From positions 175,172 to 239,171 of the forward strand of contig JAIUPL010000006.1 in the NCBI GenBank assembly GCA_020160935.1: a DNA stretch of 64,000 nt. Direction: 5' to 3'. Positions 9,241 through 18,433 of the stretch are shown here, in pieces. The notes beneath the pieces are model-generated. The model made no database searches, had not been told where the DNA came from, and was given only the letters and a program-made list of their open reading frames with translations. Source of the DNA: Bacteroidota bacterium. GTDB taxonomy: Bacteria > Bacteroidota > Bacteroidia > Chitinophagales > Saprospiraceae. The number at the start of each line of letters is the position of its first letter. Within the stretch, counting starts at the first letter, position 1. Position numbers and translations under genes: made by a program.

Positions 9241-9693
9241 ATGACTACGATGAACATTGAAATACATTTAATTGCGTTTGGCACTCCGGAATATGATGAG
9301 GCCGTGCGTTTGCGGTACGATATATTACGTGCGCCGCTCGGGCTGACCTATACACCCGAACAACTGGCTGAAGAGTACAACCAAATTCACCTGGCCGGAT
9401 TTGACAGCCAGGGTGTGCTGATTGCCTACCTCAATCTTACCCCTGCTACAGAGGAGGTGGTCAAAATGCGGCAAGTAGCAGTGGCTTCCACATGGCAGGG
9501 TAAAGGTATTGGCAGCATGCTGGTAGCCGAATCTGAAAAAACAGCAAGCAGGCTGGGTTTTTCACTCATAACGCTCCATGCGCGGGAATCGGCCGTCCCG
9601 TTTTATGAACGATTGGGGTATGGCCTTGTAGGAGAACGATTTGAAGAGGTGACCATACCCCATTTTAAAATGGAAAAAACGCTCCGGATGTAA
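9241..9693 (+). CDS. GNAT-family N-acetyltransferase
   Basis: Cytoplasmic acetyltransferase of 150 residues. The acetyl-CoA loop is clear in motif A: VAVASTWQGKGIGSMLV, with QGKGIG at residues 86-91, followed by the motif B stretch FYERLGYGLVG. The acceptor substrate cannot be told. The first ATG (9241), preceded by an AAGG a few bases upstream, is used; a second ATG at 9250 is possible. The TAA stop lies inside the left arm of IR3. Confidence 0.88.
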   Translation: MTTMNIEIHLIAFGTPEYDEAVRLRYDILRAPLGLTYTPEQLAEEYNQIHLAGFDSQGVLIAYLNLTPATEEVVKMRQVAVASTWQGKGIGSMLVAESEKTASRLGFSLITLHARESAVPFYERLGYGLVGERFEEVTIPHFKMEKTLRM

Positions 9694-9801
9694 GGGCGAC
9701 CCTTGTGGTCGCCCCTATGGGGGTATACAGAGGGTGACCATGCAGAGGGCGACTACGCAGAGGGCGACCACGCAGAGGGCGACCACAAGGGTCGCCCTTA
9801 C
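9690..9801. repeat. Intergenic inverted repeat IR3 with a 15-bp tandem repeat in the loop
   Basis: Perfect 25-bp arms at 9690-9714 and 9777-9801. The interior holds four near-identical 15-base units of the gcagagggcgaccac type (9727-9786), the last of which runs into the right arm. It sits between the convergent GNAT and MetX-like genes and overlaps the GNAT stop codon. Confidence 0.85.
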
Positions 9802-9819
9802 GGATCTATGGGCAATCAT

Positions 9820-10833
9820 TCAGGAATGTGTTTCGCCTTCCAGAAATAATTTCAGCAGGTGTTGCAGGCGGGAGATTTCTGTCTGCCAGGCCTGATGCCC
9901 GCTGTCGGAAAGTATTTCACGGAAAATGGCGCCCGGTATTTTTTCCGCCAGATAGCGTTGTTCAGAAACAGGATACAAGTGATCGGAACTGATGCCAATG
10001 ACCATCGTTCGGGCCTGAATTTCAGCCAATGCCGCCGCCATACTGCCTCTTCCACGGCCGATATGGTGGGTGTCGGCCGATTTTGACAGTGCAACACAGG
10101 AAAAAGCATTCCATGAAGCAGTGCGTTGAAGGCTATTTTCGCGCTGAAAGGATGCTGCCTTGTGGTTGCCGGACAAGCCATCCTGTTCGTTAACCATGGA
10201 CTCATAACTGAGATAACTGCTTTCCTGTATCAGTAATAATGCTTCTGCAGCCCTTAGGCCTGCCATGCCGGCGTCCGGGTGGCTTTTTTTCCAGGTGATG
10301 TCCGATTCGATTGCCATACGGCGTGATTCGTTGATTGCAAGGACCCATGGCGACTGCCGCGCATTGGTTGCGACAAGTACCAGGTTTTCAATGACAGTGG
10401 GCTCTTTTACAGCCCATTCCAATGCTTGCTGACCGCCGCTTCCCGGCCCGATGAGCATGTGAATTCGTTCGATTTTCAATCGTTTCCTGAGTGATTCATA
10501 CGCATCTACCTGATCGCGGATGGTAACAAGCGGGAAGTCGTGAAAATAAATAGCACGTCCTTTTGCCGGATTTTCAGACAAGGGTTGTGTACTCCCGTAA
10601 CAAGAGCCCAATGCATTTGCGCAAATGATAAAGTACTTGTCGGGGTTTAAAAAAGCATCGGGACCAAAAAGCCCGGGCCACCATTCCATTACATCCGAAC
10701 TCGTGTGAAAAGGATGACAAACCCACACTACAGGGTTGGATGGTTTTCCATATGTATGATAGGCAATGGCTGGATGACTGAGCGACTGCCCATTTTCGAG
10801 GGTGAATACAGCAGGAATACGAAATTGATTCAT
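9820..10833 (-). CDS. MetX-like alpha/beta-hydrolase (homoserine O-acetyltransferase family)
   Basis: Alpha/beta-hydrolase of 337 residues. Family features include the N-terminal AIAYHTYGK (shared with the MetX and related acyltransferases), NALGSCYGSTQP, FPLVTIRDQV, a nucleophile elbow IGPGSGGQQALEW with Ser132, and a likely triad of Ser132, Asp284 (SSDHLYP) and His313 (SGHQAW). Canonical MetX has GGSMGG and GHDAFL at the last two sites; here both differ, so transfer of acetyl or succinyl to homoserine is plausible but not assured, and a plain esterase or other acyltransferase is possible. There is no neighbouring methionine gene. Confidence 0.7.
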   Translation of the reverse strand: MNQFRIPAVFTLENGQSLSHPAIAYHTYGKPSNPVVWVCHPFHTSSDVMEWWPGLFGPDAFLNPDKYFIICANALGSCYGSTQPLSENPAKGRAIYFHDFPLVTIRDQVDAYESLRKRLKIERIHMLIGPGSGGQQALEWAVKEPTVIENLVLVATNARQSPWVLAINESRRMAIESDITWKKSHPDAGMAGLRAAEALLLIQESSYLSYESMVNEQDGLSGNHKAASFQRENSLQRTASWNAFSCVALSKSADTHHIGRGRGSMAAALAEIQARTMVIGISSDHLYPVSEQRYLAEKIPGAIFREILSDSGHQAWQTEISRLQHLLKLFLEGETHS

Positions 10834-10915
10834 TGGAAAAGACTATAAAATATACAGGATTCAGGCAAAAGAAATGTGAAAAAATCCTACCTGTTTCTGC
10901 AATCAGTTTAAAAAT

Positions 10916-10950
10916 AAAAGACCTTCCGGCACGGCGCCGAAAGGTCTTTT
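10916..10950 (-). terminator. Rho-independent terminator after a small minus-strand ORF
   Basis: The hairpin aaaagacctt-ccggc-loop-gccga-aaggtctttt (10916-10950) is followed on the minus strand by the T-rich ATTTTTAAA. Its outer edge overlaps the stop codon of the 53-codon frame at 10949-11110. No other gene ends here. Confidence 0.75.
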
Positions 10951-11110
10951 ACACATTCGAAACAAGTTCAGTCATGATTACCTGTTCGCGTGCATACACA
11001 AAACACCCTTTGGGCCCGCACCATTTTTGCAGGAGCATCGGTACACTGGATGGATATAATTTCCAAAAGTACCCGGGTTGATATTTGTGTAATTGATTTT
11101 CATGCCGCAA
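10949..11110 (-). CDS. Candidate small protein, 53 residues
   Basis: In the 450-base gap between the MetX-like start and the coiled-coil gene stop, a minus-strand frame runs from a TTG at 11110 to a TAA at 10949-10951, immediately before a strong terminator. The translation has a natural-looking composition, with segments such as HKYQPGYFWKLYPS and LLQKWCGPKGCFVYA and two cysteines. No ATG lies near the 5' end in this frame; an internal ATG would give 29 residues. A competing frame has an ATG at 11103 but stops after 41 codons. The terminator argues that a transcript ends here; whether it encodes this protein or is a small RNA is open. Confidence 0.35.
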   Translation of the reverse strand: MRHENQLHKYQPGYFWKLYPSSVPMLLQKWCGPKGCFVYAREQVIMTELVSNV

Positions 11111-11160
11111 ATAACTGAACTAATGGGCTTTTTTGCCAAATTTTGAGACGTTAAATAAAA

Positions 11161-11277
11161 GTTATGAGTTATGAGTTATGAGTTATGAGTTATGAGTTAT
11201 ACTCACACTGCTATCGGCTTTTTCATTAGAGTGGCCAATAGCAATGTGAGTATAACTCATAACTCATAACTCATAAC
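11161..11277. repeat. Intergenic inverted repeat IR4 with 7-bp tandem arms
   Basis: The left arm (11161-11214) has about five head-to-tail copies of gttatga, then actcacactgctat. The right arm (11238-11277) is atagcaatgtgagt followed by about three inverted copies. The core stem has one mismatch. The two arms have different copy numbers, as expected from slippage. It lies directly 3' of the coiled-coil gene. Confidence 0.88.
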
Positions 11278-11283
11278 CCTCAT

Positions 11284-14200
11284 TCATTCTTTTTTCTTCA
11301 ATTTCTCCGCTTCTTCTCTCAATTGTTTGAGTTGGGCTTCGGCTTTTTGAATGTCTGCCTGCAACTGAGCGAGTTTTTGATTTTCAGCAGCGATTGTTTG
11401 AGCCGTTTCGGTTTTGATTCGGTTAATCTCCTCTGCGCTCTGTGCTTTGATGTCGGCGATCGATTTCGCTTCATTTTCGCGGGTTTGAGCGATGGCTGCT
11501 GCGGCCTCCTGGCGGGCTTTTTGAACACCCTCTGCCGATTCTTTTTGGGCGAGACCTATCTCATCAGTCGATTTTTTGCGCGCTTCAGCGGTTTCGTTGG
11601 CATATTGGGTGCGTTTGTCATTGGCATCCTTGCGGGCTGCTGCGACTTCTTTTGCTGCATTTTCGCGGGCGGTCGTCACTTCCTGTCTGGAACGGTCTTG
11701 CGCATCGATCACTTCTTTGGCAAAAGCGGCCTTTTTATCGTCCGATTCTTTTTTGGCCAGCGAGATAGCCTCCAGTGCCTGTTGTTTGGCAGTGGCCACT
11801 TCTCTGGCAGCATTTTCACGGGCACTTGCTACAAGATTAGCCGATTCTTCGCGGGCTTTTCCGATGGCTTCGGCGCTGAGTTGTTTTTCGCGGGCAGCGT
11901 TTTCGCGCGCTGTTTTAACATCGTTTGCTGCCTGCTGATTGGCATTGGCGATTTCGGTAGCAGCCTTTTGCCGCGCATCTGCTACATCATTGGCAAGACG
12001 TTGCCGTTCTTTGGATGAATTTTCGCGGGCCAGGCGAATACTGTCGGCTTCGGCAGTTTTGATAGCCAGCAGTGCTTGCGAACTTTGCCGTTTGATCTCT
12101 GCTATGTTGTTGGCGCTTTCCTGTTGGGCGCGTACGGCGGCTTCTCGGGCTGCGGCTACCTCATTGGCGGCTTTTTCTTTGGCAGCAGCAATTTCCGCTG
12201 CGGCTCGTTCGCGGGAAGAGGCTACCTCGGTAGCAGAAATGGCTGCAGTTTCCTGTTGTTTTTTCTTTGCTTCTGCGATCGTGGCTGCAGCCTCCGCTTG
12301 TATTTGTTTTATTTTTTCATCTGAATTTTGCTTGGAGGTTGCTACTTCACCTGCATAGGTTTTCTGCGCCTGATCGGCTTTTTGATTGGCTTCCTGCACC
12401 TTCAAACGAGCCTCCTCTTGCGCTTTTGCCACTTCCTGCTGGCTGCGTTCGCGGGCTTTGACAACTTCATCAGCACTTTGTTGCTTGATTTTTGCTTCCT
12501 GATCTTTTGCCGCAGCAATCGATTTGGCCAGTTCCTGCTGGATACGGGTAATTTCTTCTTCCGCTTTTTTGCGCGAACTGGCTACTTCCGTGGCTATGCT
12601 GTCTCGCTGGGCTTTTGAACGGAGTTGAGAGTCTGCAATGGCCTTATTGGCTTCTTCCTGCACCTGCTGTACCGTTTGTGCTGCTTTTTGTTTGCTTTCA
12701 ACCACTTGCTGAACAATGGCGGCTTTTTCGTCGTCGGCCTGTTTTTGCTGATTGGCTACTTCACTGCGGATACGGGTGATTTCCTCGGAGGCCCGTTTTT
12801 TGGCTTCCGCCACTTCTGTGGCGGAAAGTTCTTTTTGACGGGCTACATTTTCCTTGATTTCGGAGATTTCGTTCGCGCTGTTTTGTTGAACCAGTGCTTT
12901 TTCTTCCGCTACTTTTCTCCTGCTTTCTGCCAGTTCGGAGGCTATTTTCTGTTTTTCAAGTACAGCATTTTCACGCGACTGGGCAATTTCATTGGCCGAC
13001 TGTTCCCTGATTTTGAGGATTTGTTCGGCAGCCGATTTTTTGGTAATTACTACGTCTTCCGTGGTTTTGTTCTGTTCACTTTGCGCTTTCTCGCGGGCAT
13101 CCGCAATCATGTGAGCGTTTTCATCCCGAATGCGTTTGAGTTCGTCGTCGGCATTGGTGCGGGCCGTTGAAATTTCATCGGCGTACTGCAATTTGGCCTG
13201 TTCAAGTTTTTCCTTGGCTGCTGCTACTTCGCGGGCTGCATTTTCGCGCGTTCGCTGCACTTCTTCGGCTGAAGATACCCGGGCTCGCTGGATTTCTTCG
13301 CCGGCCTGACGACGGGCATCTTCCACGTTCAGGTTGATACGTGTGACAGCCGAATCGGCTTTGTTTCGGCTGATGGTGATGTAATCCTTCGCTTCGGCTT
13401 TTGCCTTTTCAATTTCAGCGAGGCTGGCTTTTCGCGCTTCGAGTACCTCGTTGGAATACTCCAGTTTTTTCTGGTTGGCGGCTTCCCGTGCTGCCGCTAC
13501 ATCTTGCTGCAATTGTGCTTTTATGGCATCGGCGCGGTCTTTTTCGGCTTTTATTTCATTGCGGAGCCGTTCTTTGGTTTTCTCCAGTTCGTTGCGCAGT
13601 GCAACTACCTCGTTGTCGGTATTGGTTCCGCTGGGTTTGGCCGTGCTGGAGCCTGTTGCAGCGCCTGGTTTTGATCCTGGTGTGGTCTTCGAACCTGGAT
13701 TTGTACCCGGTTTGCCCGTCGTGGGAGTAATAGCGACCGGTTCGGGTTTGGCAACTGCTGCACCGGGTGTATCCACCACAGCACCCCGTTCCAGGACAGA
13801 ATTGAAGCAGGTAATAAGCGTTTTTAGTTCGCTCTGACGTTCTGCATTGATTGTGAATTTGTATTTCTGACGATCTACGAAGTTTATAAAGTTGATCCCG
13901 GTCAGGTTGGCATCTGCAAGCCATTGCATGGCATCCAGATCAAGGCGAAGGTTGTTGCGGTGGGTAGGTACCGCTCCGGTAAGCAATTCATCCATGCCTA
14001 TGAATTTGTAGGCCTGTTCCTTTCCACTTCCATCAATAAAAACTACCTGGTCGTCCTGATTGAATTCAATGCCTCCGACAGATGTCATCCGGGCAAAAAT
14101 CCCTTTTTCGTTTGTAAAAAACTCGATGGAATAGTTGTAACCGCCCCGAACAACGACCGTAAGTGAGGAGGTATTGGCGATCTGAATTCCACTGATTTTT

Positions 14201-14307
14201 TTATTTTCCTTGATGACGCTGTTGCAGTCCTGTGCAGTCGACGTTAGCATGGAAATACATAAAAGACACGGTATGATGAGGCAAAGGCGAAGGTTTACAG
14301 AATGCAT
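11284..14307 (-). CDS. Secreted protein with a ~770-residue hendecad coiled coil
   Basis: Exported protein of 1007 residues: signal peptide (1-26, ending near STAQ), a globular N-terminal domain of about 160 residues with conserved-looking YNYSIEFFTNEKGIF and LADANLTGINFINFVD, a Pro/Gly/Thr/Ser linker (about 185-230), and then a single charged, Ala-rich helix to the C-terminus. The helix is built on an 11-residue register, for example SADEVVKARER, SQQEVAKAQEE, ARLKVQEANQK. Alanine and one aliphatic residue recur at fixed positions, and acidic and basic residues alternate. Hendecads form nearly untwisted coiled coils, so an extended periplasmic rod or a desiccation/LEA-like filler are both possible. 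The low complexity creates long false reading frames on the opposite strand. Function is unknown; it stands alone with IR4 at its 3' end. Confidence 0.85.
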   Translation of the reverse strand: MHSVNLRLCLIIPCLLCISMLTSTAQDCNSVIKENKKISGIQIANTSSLTVVVRGGYNYSIEFFTNEKGIFARMTSVGGIEFNQDDQVVFIDGSGKEQAYKFIGMDELLTGAVPTHRNNLRLDLDAMQWLADANLTGINFINFVDRQKYKFTINAERQSELKTLITCFNSVLERGAVVDTPGAAVAKPEPVAITPTTGKPGTNPGSKTTPGSKPGAATGSSTAKPSGTNTDNEVVALRNELEKTKERLRNEIKAEKDRADAIKAQLQQDVAAAREAANQKKLEYSNEVLEARKASLAEIEKAKAEAKDYITISRNKADSAVTRINLNVEDARRQAGEEIQRARVSSAEEVQRTRENAAREVAAAKEKLEQAKLQYADEISTARTNADDELKRIRDENAHMIADAREKAQSEQNKTTEDVVITKKSAAEQILKIREQSANEIAQSRENAVLEKQKIASELAESRRKVAEEKALVQQNSANEISEIKENVARQKELSATEVAEAKKRASEEITRIRSEVANQQKQADDEKAAIVQQVVESKQKAAQTVQQVQEEANKAIADSQLRSKAQRDSIATEVASSRKKAEEEITRIQQELAKSIAAAKDQEAKIKQQSADEVVKARERSQQEVAKAQEEARLKVQEANQKADQAQKTYAGEVATSKQNSDEKIKQIQAEAAATIAEAKKKQQETAAISATEVASSRERAAAEIAAAKEKAANEVAAAREAAVRAQQESANNIAEIKRQSSQALLAIKTAEADSIRLARENSSKERQRLANDVADARQKAATEIANANQQAANDVKTARENAAREKQLSAEAIGKAREESANLVASARENAAREVATAKQQALEAISLAKKESDDKKAAFAKEVIDAQDRSRQEVTTARENAAKEVAAARKDANDKRTQYANETAEARKKSTDEIGLAQKESAEGVQKARQEAAAAIAQTRENEAKSIADIKAQSAEEINRIKTETAQTIAAENQKLAQLQADIQKAEAQLKQLREEAEKLKKKE

Positions 14308-14525
14308 AGTATGGCTTGTATGTGAATGATTTGACGCGGCAATTTAGAATTTTCCCGACAGGAAACGAAAGATGCATCGAACAACTGCGATGTTGCCCGA
14401 ATTTTAAGAAATGATTAGCGTTTGCAGCCGTAGTTTTTTTGGAAATGAATGATCGGATTGCAAAACAAAGATGCTGTAGAAATTGGAATTACACACGCAT
14501 AAGTGGAAAGAGTTGATCGTCGGGG

Positions 14526-15935
14526 TCACTTTTGATAAATTTCTCCCCAAACAGTCGCTCTGTGCTGAGCCCAGATCATTTTCCAGTGTTTTTGCAAATA
14601 GGCGCGCTCTTCTTTGGACACATCATTGAATACATTCGATAAAAAAATGAACTGGTTTGTGGCTGTATCGATGGGCACGCAGGCAGATTGATCACCATCC
14701 AGCGCAATATTCTCTCCCGTGTTGATATTGGGAAATGCGGAGCCTGTTGCCGAAAGGGGAATGTGTTTGTTTTTCAAAAATAGCAGTCCCTGCGCCCTGA
14801 TTTCGTGATATGGCAGGTGAGCCGCTGTTGCGTCCCAGTCCATGGAAATTCCGTGTGGGTACACCTGAAAATTGCTGAGCGCAAGGGCCGCAGAAATGAC
14901 TGCTAATACCCATTTTTTAGCACGCGTGCTCCAATCTCTGTTTTTTACAATCCATTGAAAAACAATAAGATGAAACATGAGGAACAAAGGAAGGAAATAC
15001 CTGTGCGCTGATAAATTGTGGTACCGCAATGCTGAAAGATCGAGCAACACAAACAGACATGCAAATAACACCAGCAAAGACTTGTCTATGGGAACAGATG
15101 CGATGGGACGCTGTTTTTTTATGACAGTCCATAACAATCCGCCCAGGCAAATCCACAAAGCAAATCGCCCGAAATCCAGCCATCGCCAGCCGATTATGGC
15201 GACATTACGAAACATTTCCCCGATGCTCGCAGGCTGAAAAGCAGGCGCCCAGGGCGACCCGGGGTGATAACCAATCCAGCCGGTAGCCTCCCAGTGCCAA
15301 TACAGGAATGACGATGCCAGTGCCACACCCGGCAAAAAGACTTTCCAGCCATGATGCCACAAGTAGCGCCTGTCGGTCAGTAAAAATGCTGCAAAAAAAG
15401 CCGCCGTACACATCATTCCGCGCATACTAACGACACATAAACCAATCAATCCGATGCACAACTGAGCGTTGTTGCGACCCAGAAATGCATCAACACTGCA
15501 AAGAAAAAAAGCGGCGAGCATCAGATCGGGGCTTACCAGTGCGCTTTGGCCCAACATAACGGGGTCGAGCATTGTCAGCGTTACCAGCCAGTAGGCCCAC
15601 AAGGTTCCACCTGTTTTTTTCCCAAGCCGGAACATCATCCACATAGCCAGCCATAAAAAAGGCAGCATGCCCCAGTGGCCCACAGGCAAGGTTTTTCCGA
15701 ACAAAGTCCAGAGCGTTGCCAGGTAGTAGCCAATCAGTGGTGGATGCCCGGAATCTACCGCTTCGGGCAAAGGCGCCCACCGGAGTTGATGTTCGTAAAA
15801 AAAGTGCGCGTGTTTGGACGCCAACTGAATGGTATCCCAGAAAAACGGATCGTACTGTACCAGCCAGATAAACCCTGCTGCTGCCAGCAGGAAAAAGGCC
15901 AGTGGCGCATCCATCCGGAAAACGGAGCGGATCAT
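14526..15935 (-). CDS. GT39-like membrane glycosyltransferase
   Basis: Polytopic membrane protein of 469 residues with the pattern of the GT-C (ArnT/PMT) family. After the first TM comes the acidic loop with DPFFWDTIQLASK, then GHPPLIGYYLATLW, a common substrate-loop motif, followed by about ten TM segments and a short periplasmic C-terminal part with a Cys-containing NTGENIALDGDQ stretch. It would move a sugar from a lipid carrier to an acceptor on the outer face of the inner membrane. Its ATG overlaps the TGA of the upstream CotH gene (ATGA), so the two are translationally coupled. The acceptor is unknown. Confidence 0.8.
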   Translation of the reverse strand: MIRSVFRMDAPLAFFLLAAAGFIWLVQYDPFFWDTIQLASKHAHFFYEHQLRWAPLPEAVDSGHPPLIGYYLATLWTLFGKTLPVGHWGMLPFLWLAMWMMFRLGKKTGGTLWAYWLVTLTMLDPVMLGQSALVSPDLMLAAFFLCSVDAFLGRNNAQLCIGLIGLCVVSMRGMMCTAAFFAAFLLTDRRYLWHHGWKVFLPGVALASSFLYWHWEATGWIGYHPGSPWAPAFQPASIGEMFRNVAIIGWRWLDFGRFALWICLGGLLWTVIKKQRPIASVPIDKSLLVLFACLFVLLDLSALRYHNLSAHRYFLPLFLMFHLIVFQWIVKNRDWSTRAKKWVLAVISAALALSNFQVYPHGISMDWDATAAHLPYHEIRAQGLLFLKNKHIPLSATGSAFPNINTGENIALDGDQSACVPIDTATNQFIFLSNVFNDVSKEERAYLQKHWKMIWAQHRATVWGEIYQK

Positions 15936-17521
15936 TTCACTTCCAGAAAATCATAGGATGCACGTTCCGGATAGGTCAGGGCCGCCTCCTCGCTTTCTGC
16001 CAAAAAATAATACTGTATGGCATCGCTTGCTTTCACCTTTGCCGAGTAGACGCCGTCGCCGGCCGTTGCATCACCATTGGCGCCATCATCTGTCATGGCT
16101 ATTCGCTTGAAAGAGAGTGCTTTGGTGCTACGGTAACACAGATAACCCGCCTTGGCATTGCCTAATTTGGCTGTAAACACGGTGTGCTCGCCATTTTTCT
16201 CGTGGTGTACATCGGCAATGGTTGGTTTGGCCTTGTTGAGCAGTGGGTGTTTCTGGAGGTATTGGGTGCGTTTGTCCAGCAACTGGCGTATGCCGATAAC
16301 ATTATCGGGGCCGTCTTTCATGGTTTTGTCGAGCGACTGCTGAAAATCGGCATAGGAGTACAGTTTGAGTGTATCCTGTTTTACCAATGGGTCAATTTCC
16401 TTCATCATAGCCTGCGCACGGTTGACGATGGCGCCGGTGGCCAGTTGTTCGTTCACGATAGTGCCCAGATGTGCCAGGTATATTTTGCGGTACAGGGCGT
16501 TTTTTAGCAATTTGGAAATAAGCGGACGCTTGGTGTTATCGATCTCTGCAAGTGGCTGATATTGAATAAGTTCCTCGTCTTTCATTTCCACAAAACTGAA
16601 ATTGCGCCGCCAGCCGCCAAAGGACATATTGAGGTCCCAGATAAGGGGGTGCGCCACATTGGTGGAGTCGAACCAGAGATAATAGTTGTGCGAAAGAGAG
16701 CCGTTGTAACTATCCAGATTGACCATGGCATTGTTCAGGGCCAGCATCCACAGGGTTTGGTCGATGTCGAGCACCGTTTCAATTTTTTCCGGCGTTTTGT
16801 TGAGCACCTTGATCAGATTCAGCAGCACCTTCCAGGCTGCCGGATCTTCCACCTCGTAAAAAGCATCATAGCAACCGGGGCTGTCATTCAGGTAAGCCAG
16901 CGAGGCATTTTCCCCTTTGGGGCAACCACTCTGGCTCCTTACGCGCTGCCAGTTATCCGGGTCGCATTTTACAAGATGTCCATTTACAGTGCCAAAGTGC
17001 TTTTTGATAAAAGTTTGGTCGATAGACTCCGTGTTAATATACAGCCCATAATACTTCCCATTCATATACACTTTTGAAAAATTGCACTGTGGTGCAGGCA
17101 TGTATTTGCGCACAATCTCATAGGAAAGCGGATCGCGCACAAACGCCGGATCCAGGAACGCGTTGGAAAGTTTGATCGTCGAGTATCCGTTTTTGAGTTT
17201 CTGGGTTTTGTTTTTGAAATCCAGTTTGACGTTGATAGGCAATTTTTTGGCCGTTTCGTTGCGCGAGCGGAAGTAGGAACTGTTGCCCTTGTAGCGAACG
17301 CCAACACTGTCGAATTTTGCGCCATTTACAGTGATAGACGCCAATAAACGCGCTTCTGGATTGGCTTTTTTTAGCGAATCAAGTTTTACATCCCAGTTTT
17401 TATATGGAAGGTCAATGCGAATATCCTGGATGCCTGCACTGTAGAAATCCTGCGCATAACTTCTTGAAAAGCAAACAAATAACAGAAAAAACAGCGTGCC
17501 TGAAAAGCAAAAATTCTTCAT
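15932..17521 (-). CDS. CotH kinase family protein, secreted
   Basis: Exported protein of 529 residues related to the spore-coat kinase CotH. It has a signal peptide (about 1-23) and the CotH motifs in order: GVRYKGNSS, INVKLDF, LSNAFLDPAFVRDPLSYE, YMNGKYYGLYINTE, NLDSYNGSLSHNYYL and the metal-site segment PLIWDLNMSFG. The last 110 residues form a beta-sandwich, with a Ca-site-like NGDATAGDGVYSA. The family phosphorylates protein or other substrates outside the cytoplasm. The ATG at 17521 is preferred over one six codons upstream because it places the hydrophobic stretch at the N-terminus. The coupled GT39 gene suggests joint work on a surface glycan or glycoprotein; that is inference. Confidence 0.85.
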   Translation of the reverse strand: MKNFCFSGTLFFLLFVCFSRSYAQDFYSAGIQDIRIDLPYKNWDVKLDSLKKANPEARLLASITVNGAKFDSVGVRYKGNSSYFRSRNETAKKLPINVKLDFKNKTQKLKNGYSTIKLSNAFLDPAFVRDPLSYEIVRKYMPAPQCNFSKVYMNGKYYGLYINTESIDQTFIKKHFGTVNGHLVKCDPDNWQRVRSQSGCPKGENASLAYLNDSPGCYDAFYEVEDPAAWKVLLNLIKVLNKTPEKIETVLDIDQTLWMLALNNAMVNLDSYNGSLSHNYYLWFDSTNVAHPLIWDLNMSFGGWRRNFSFVEMKDEELIQYQPLAEIDNTKRPLISKLLKNALYRKIYLAHLGTIVNEQLATGAIVNRAQAMMKEIDPLVKQDTLKLYSYADFQQSLDKTMKDGPDNVIGIRQLLDKRTQYLQKHPLLNKAKPTIADVHHEKNGEHTVFTAKLGNAKAGYLCYRSTKALSFKRIAMTDDGANGDATAGDGVYSAKVKASDAIQYYFLAESEEAALTYPERASYDFLEVK

Positions 17522-17565
17522 AGTATGTGGTGAAAACAAAGTGTAAGGAGTGGCGAATTAACAAT

Positions 17566-17604
17566 AAAACCACCGGGCGGCAAAACGCCGGCTCGGTGGT
17601 TTTT
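17566..17604 (-). terminator. Terminator of folE
   Basis: The outer stem aaaaccaccg with cggtggtttt encloses an imperfect inner GC stem. T-rich sequence lies on both sides (TTTTATTTT on the plus strand, GTTTTATTG on the minus strand). It begins 30 bases past the folE stop and precedes the CotH gene. Confidence 0.75.
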
Positions 17605-17633
17605 ATTTTGGAACCTGGTCAATTGAAGGATGC

Positions 17634-18230
17634 TCAGTGCAATTTGCTGTCAATCAGGCGCAGGAATTCATTGCGTGTTTCGGCATTCCTGAACTCGCCT
17701 GTAAAAGCGGAAGTAGTAGTAACGGAATTCTGTTTTTGCACCCCGCGCATCATCATGCACATATGCCTGGCCTCGATCACAACTGCTACGCCAAGTGGTT
17801 GCAGGGTTTCCTGTATGACGTCGCGTATTTCCAGGGTAAGCCGTTCCTGCACTTGCAGTCGGCGCGCATATACGTCTACTACACGTGGTATCTTACTCAG
17901 GCCGACGATGTGCCCGTTCGGGATATATGCGACGTGTGCTTTTCCAAAAAAAGGCAGCATGTGGTGCTCGCAAAGTGAATAAAGTTCGATGTCCTTCACC
18001 AGAACCATCTCACTGTAATCTTCCTTGAACATGGCAGAACGCAAAATAGCAGCAGCATCCACAGCATATCCCTGCGTGAGAAACTGCATGGCTTTTGCTG
18101 CGCGTTCGGGTGTTTTCAACAGCCCATCCCGGGAGATGTCTTCCCCCAGCCCGCTCAACATTTCCTGATAGCCCGCTTTCAGTTGTTCGGTGAGCGCCTC
18201 GTTGTAATGTTCGGATTTTTTGTAAGCCAA
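17634..18230 (-). CDS. folE: GTP cyclohydrolase I
   Basis: Converts GTP to 7,8-dihydroneopterin triphosphate, the first step of folate, biopterin and queuosine synthesis. It has 198 residues, the usual size. Zinc ligands are visible in [10 protein letters not shown] (Cys87, His89/His90) and HMCMMMRG (Cys158). The substrate motifs [10 protein letters not shown] and [10 protein letters not shown] are intact. The gene is the second of a queD-folE pair on the minus strand, separated by IR5, and has its own terminator. Confidence 0.96.
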   Translation of the reverse strand: MAYKKSEHYNEALTEQLKAGYQEMLSGLGEDISRDGLLKTPERAAKAMQFLTQGYAVDAAAILRSAMFKEDYSEMVLVKDIELYSLCEHHMLPFFGKAHVAYIPNGHIVGLSKIPRVVDVYARRLQVQERLTLEIRDVIQETLQPLGVAVVIEARHMCMMMRGVQKQNSVTTTSAFTGEFRNAETRNEFLRLIDSKLH

Positions 18231-18235
18231 TTTTT

Positions 18236-18433
18236 AGAGAGTGAGAGGGTGAGAGGGTGAGAGGGTGAGAGAGTGAGAGGGTGAGAGAGTGAGAGAGTGA
18301 GAGGGTGAGAGAGTGAGAGAGTGAGAGATAAAGCCTTTTGTACGAGTATAGTGGTACACTCTACGAACTCTCACCTTCTCACTCTCTCACTCTCTCACTC
18401 TCTCACCCTCTCACCCTCTCACCCTCTCTCACC
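18236..18433. repeat. Intergenic inverted repeat IR5 with 8-bp tandem arms
   Basis: The left arm (18236-18328) consists of about eleven 8-base units of two types, gagagggt and gagagagt. The right arm (18367-18433) is the inverted complement with about eight units. In both arms a run of three gggt-type units lies on the outer side, so the order of unit types is mirrored. The core (18329-18366) is short and AT-rich, with a small internal gtac pairing. The right arm encodes the last five residues and stop of queD. Confidence 0.88.

Noticed and set aside
12625..13170. Long plus-strand open frame over the coiled-coil gene, rich in Phe, Gly and Cys
   Set aside because: It is the antisense image of the Ala/Glu-rich coiled coil; its composition is that expected from reading alanine and glutamate codons backwards, and it has no start context or homologue I know.
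18240..18430. Possible CRISPR or minisatellite-type array in the ggtgagag region
   Set aside because: The units are 8 bases, with no distinct spacers, and the second half is the inverted complement of the first, so it is an inverted repeat and not a CRISPR array.
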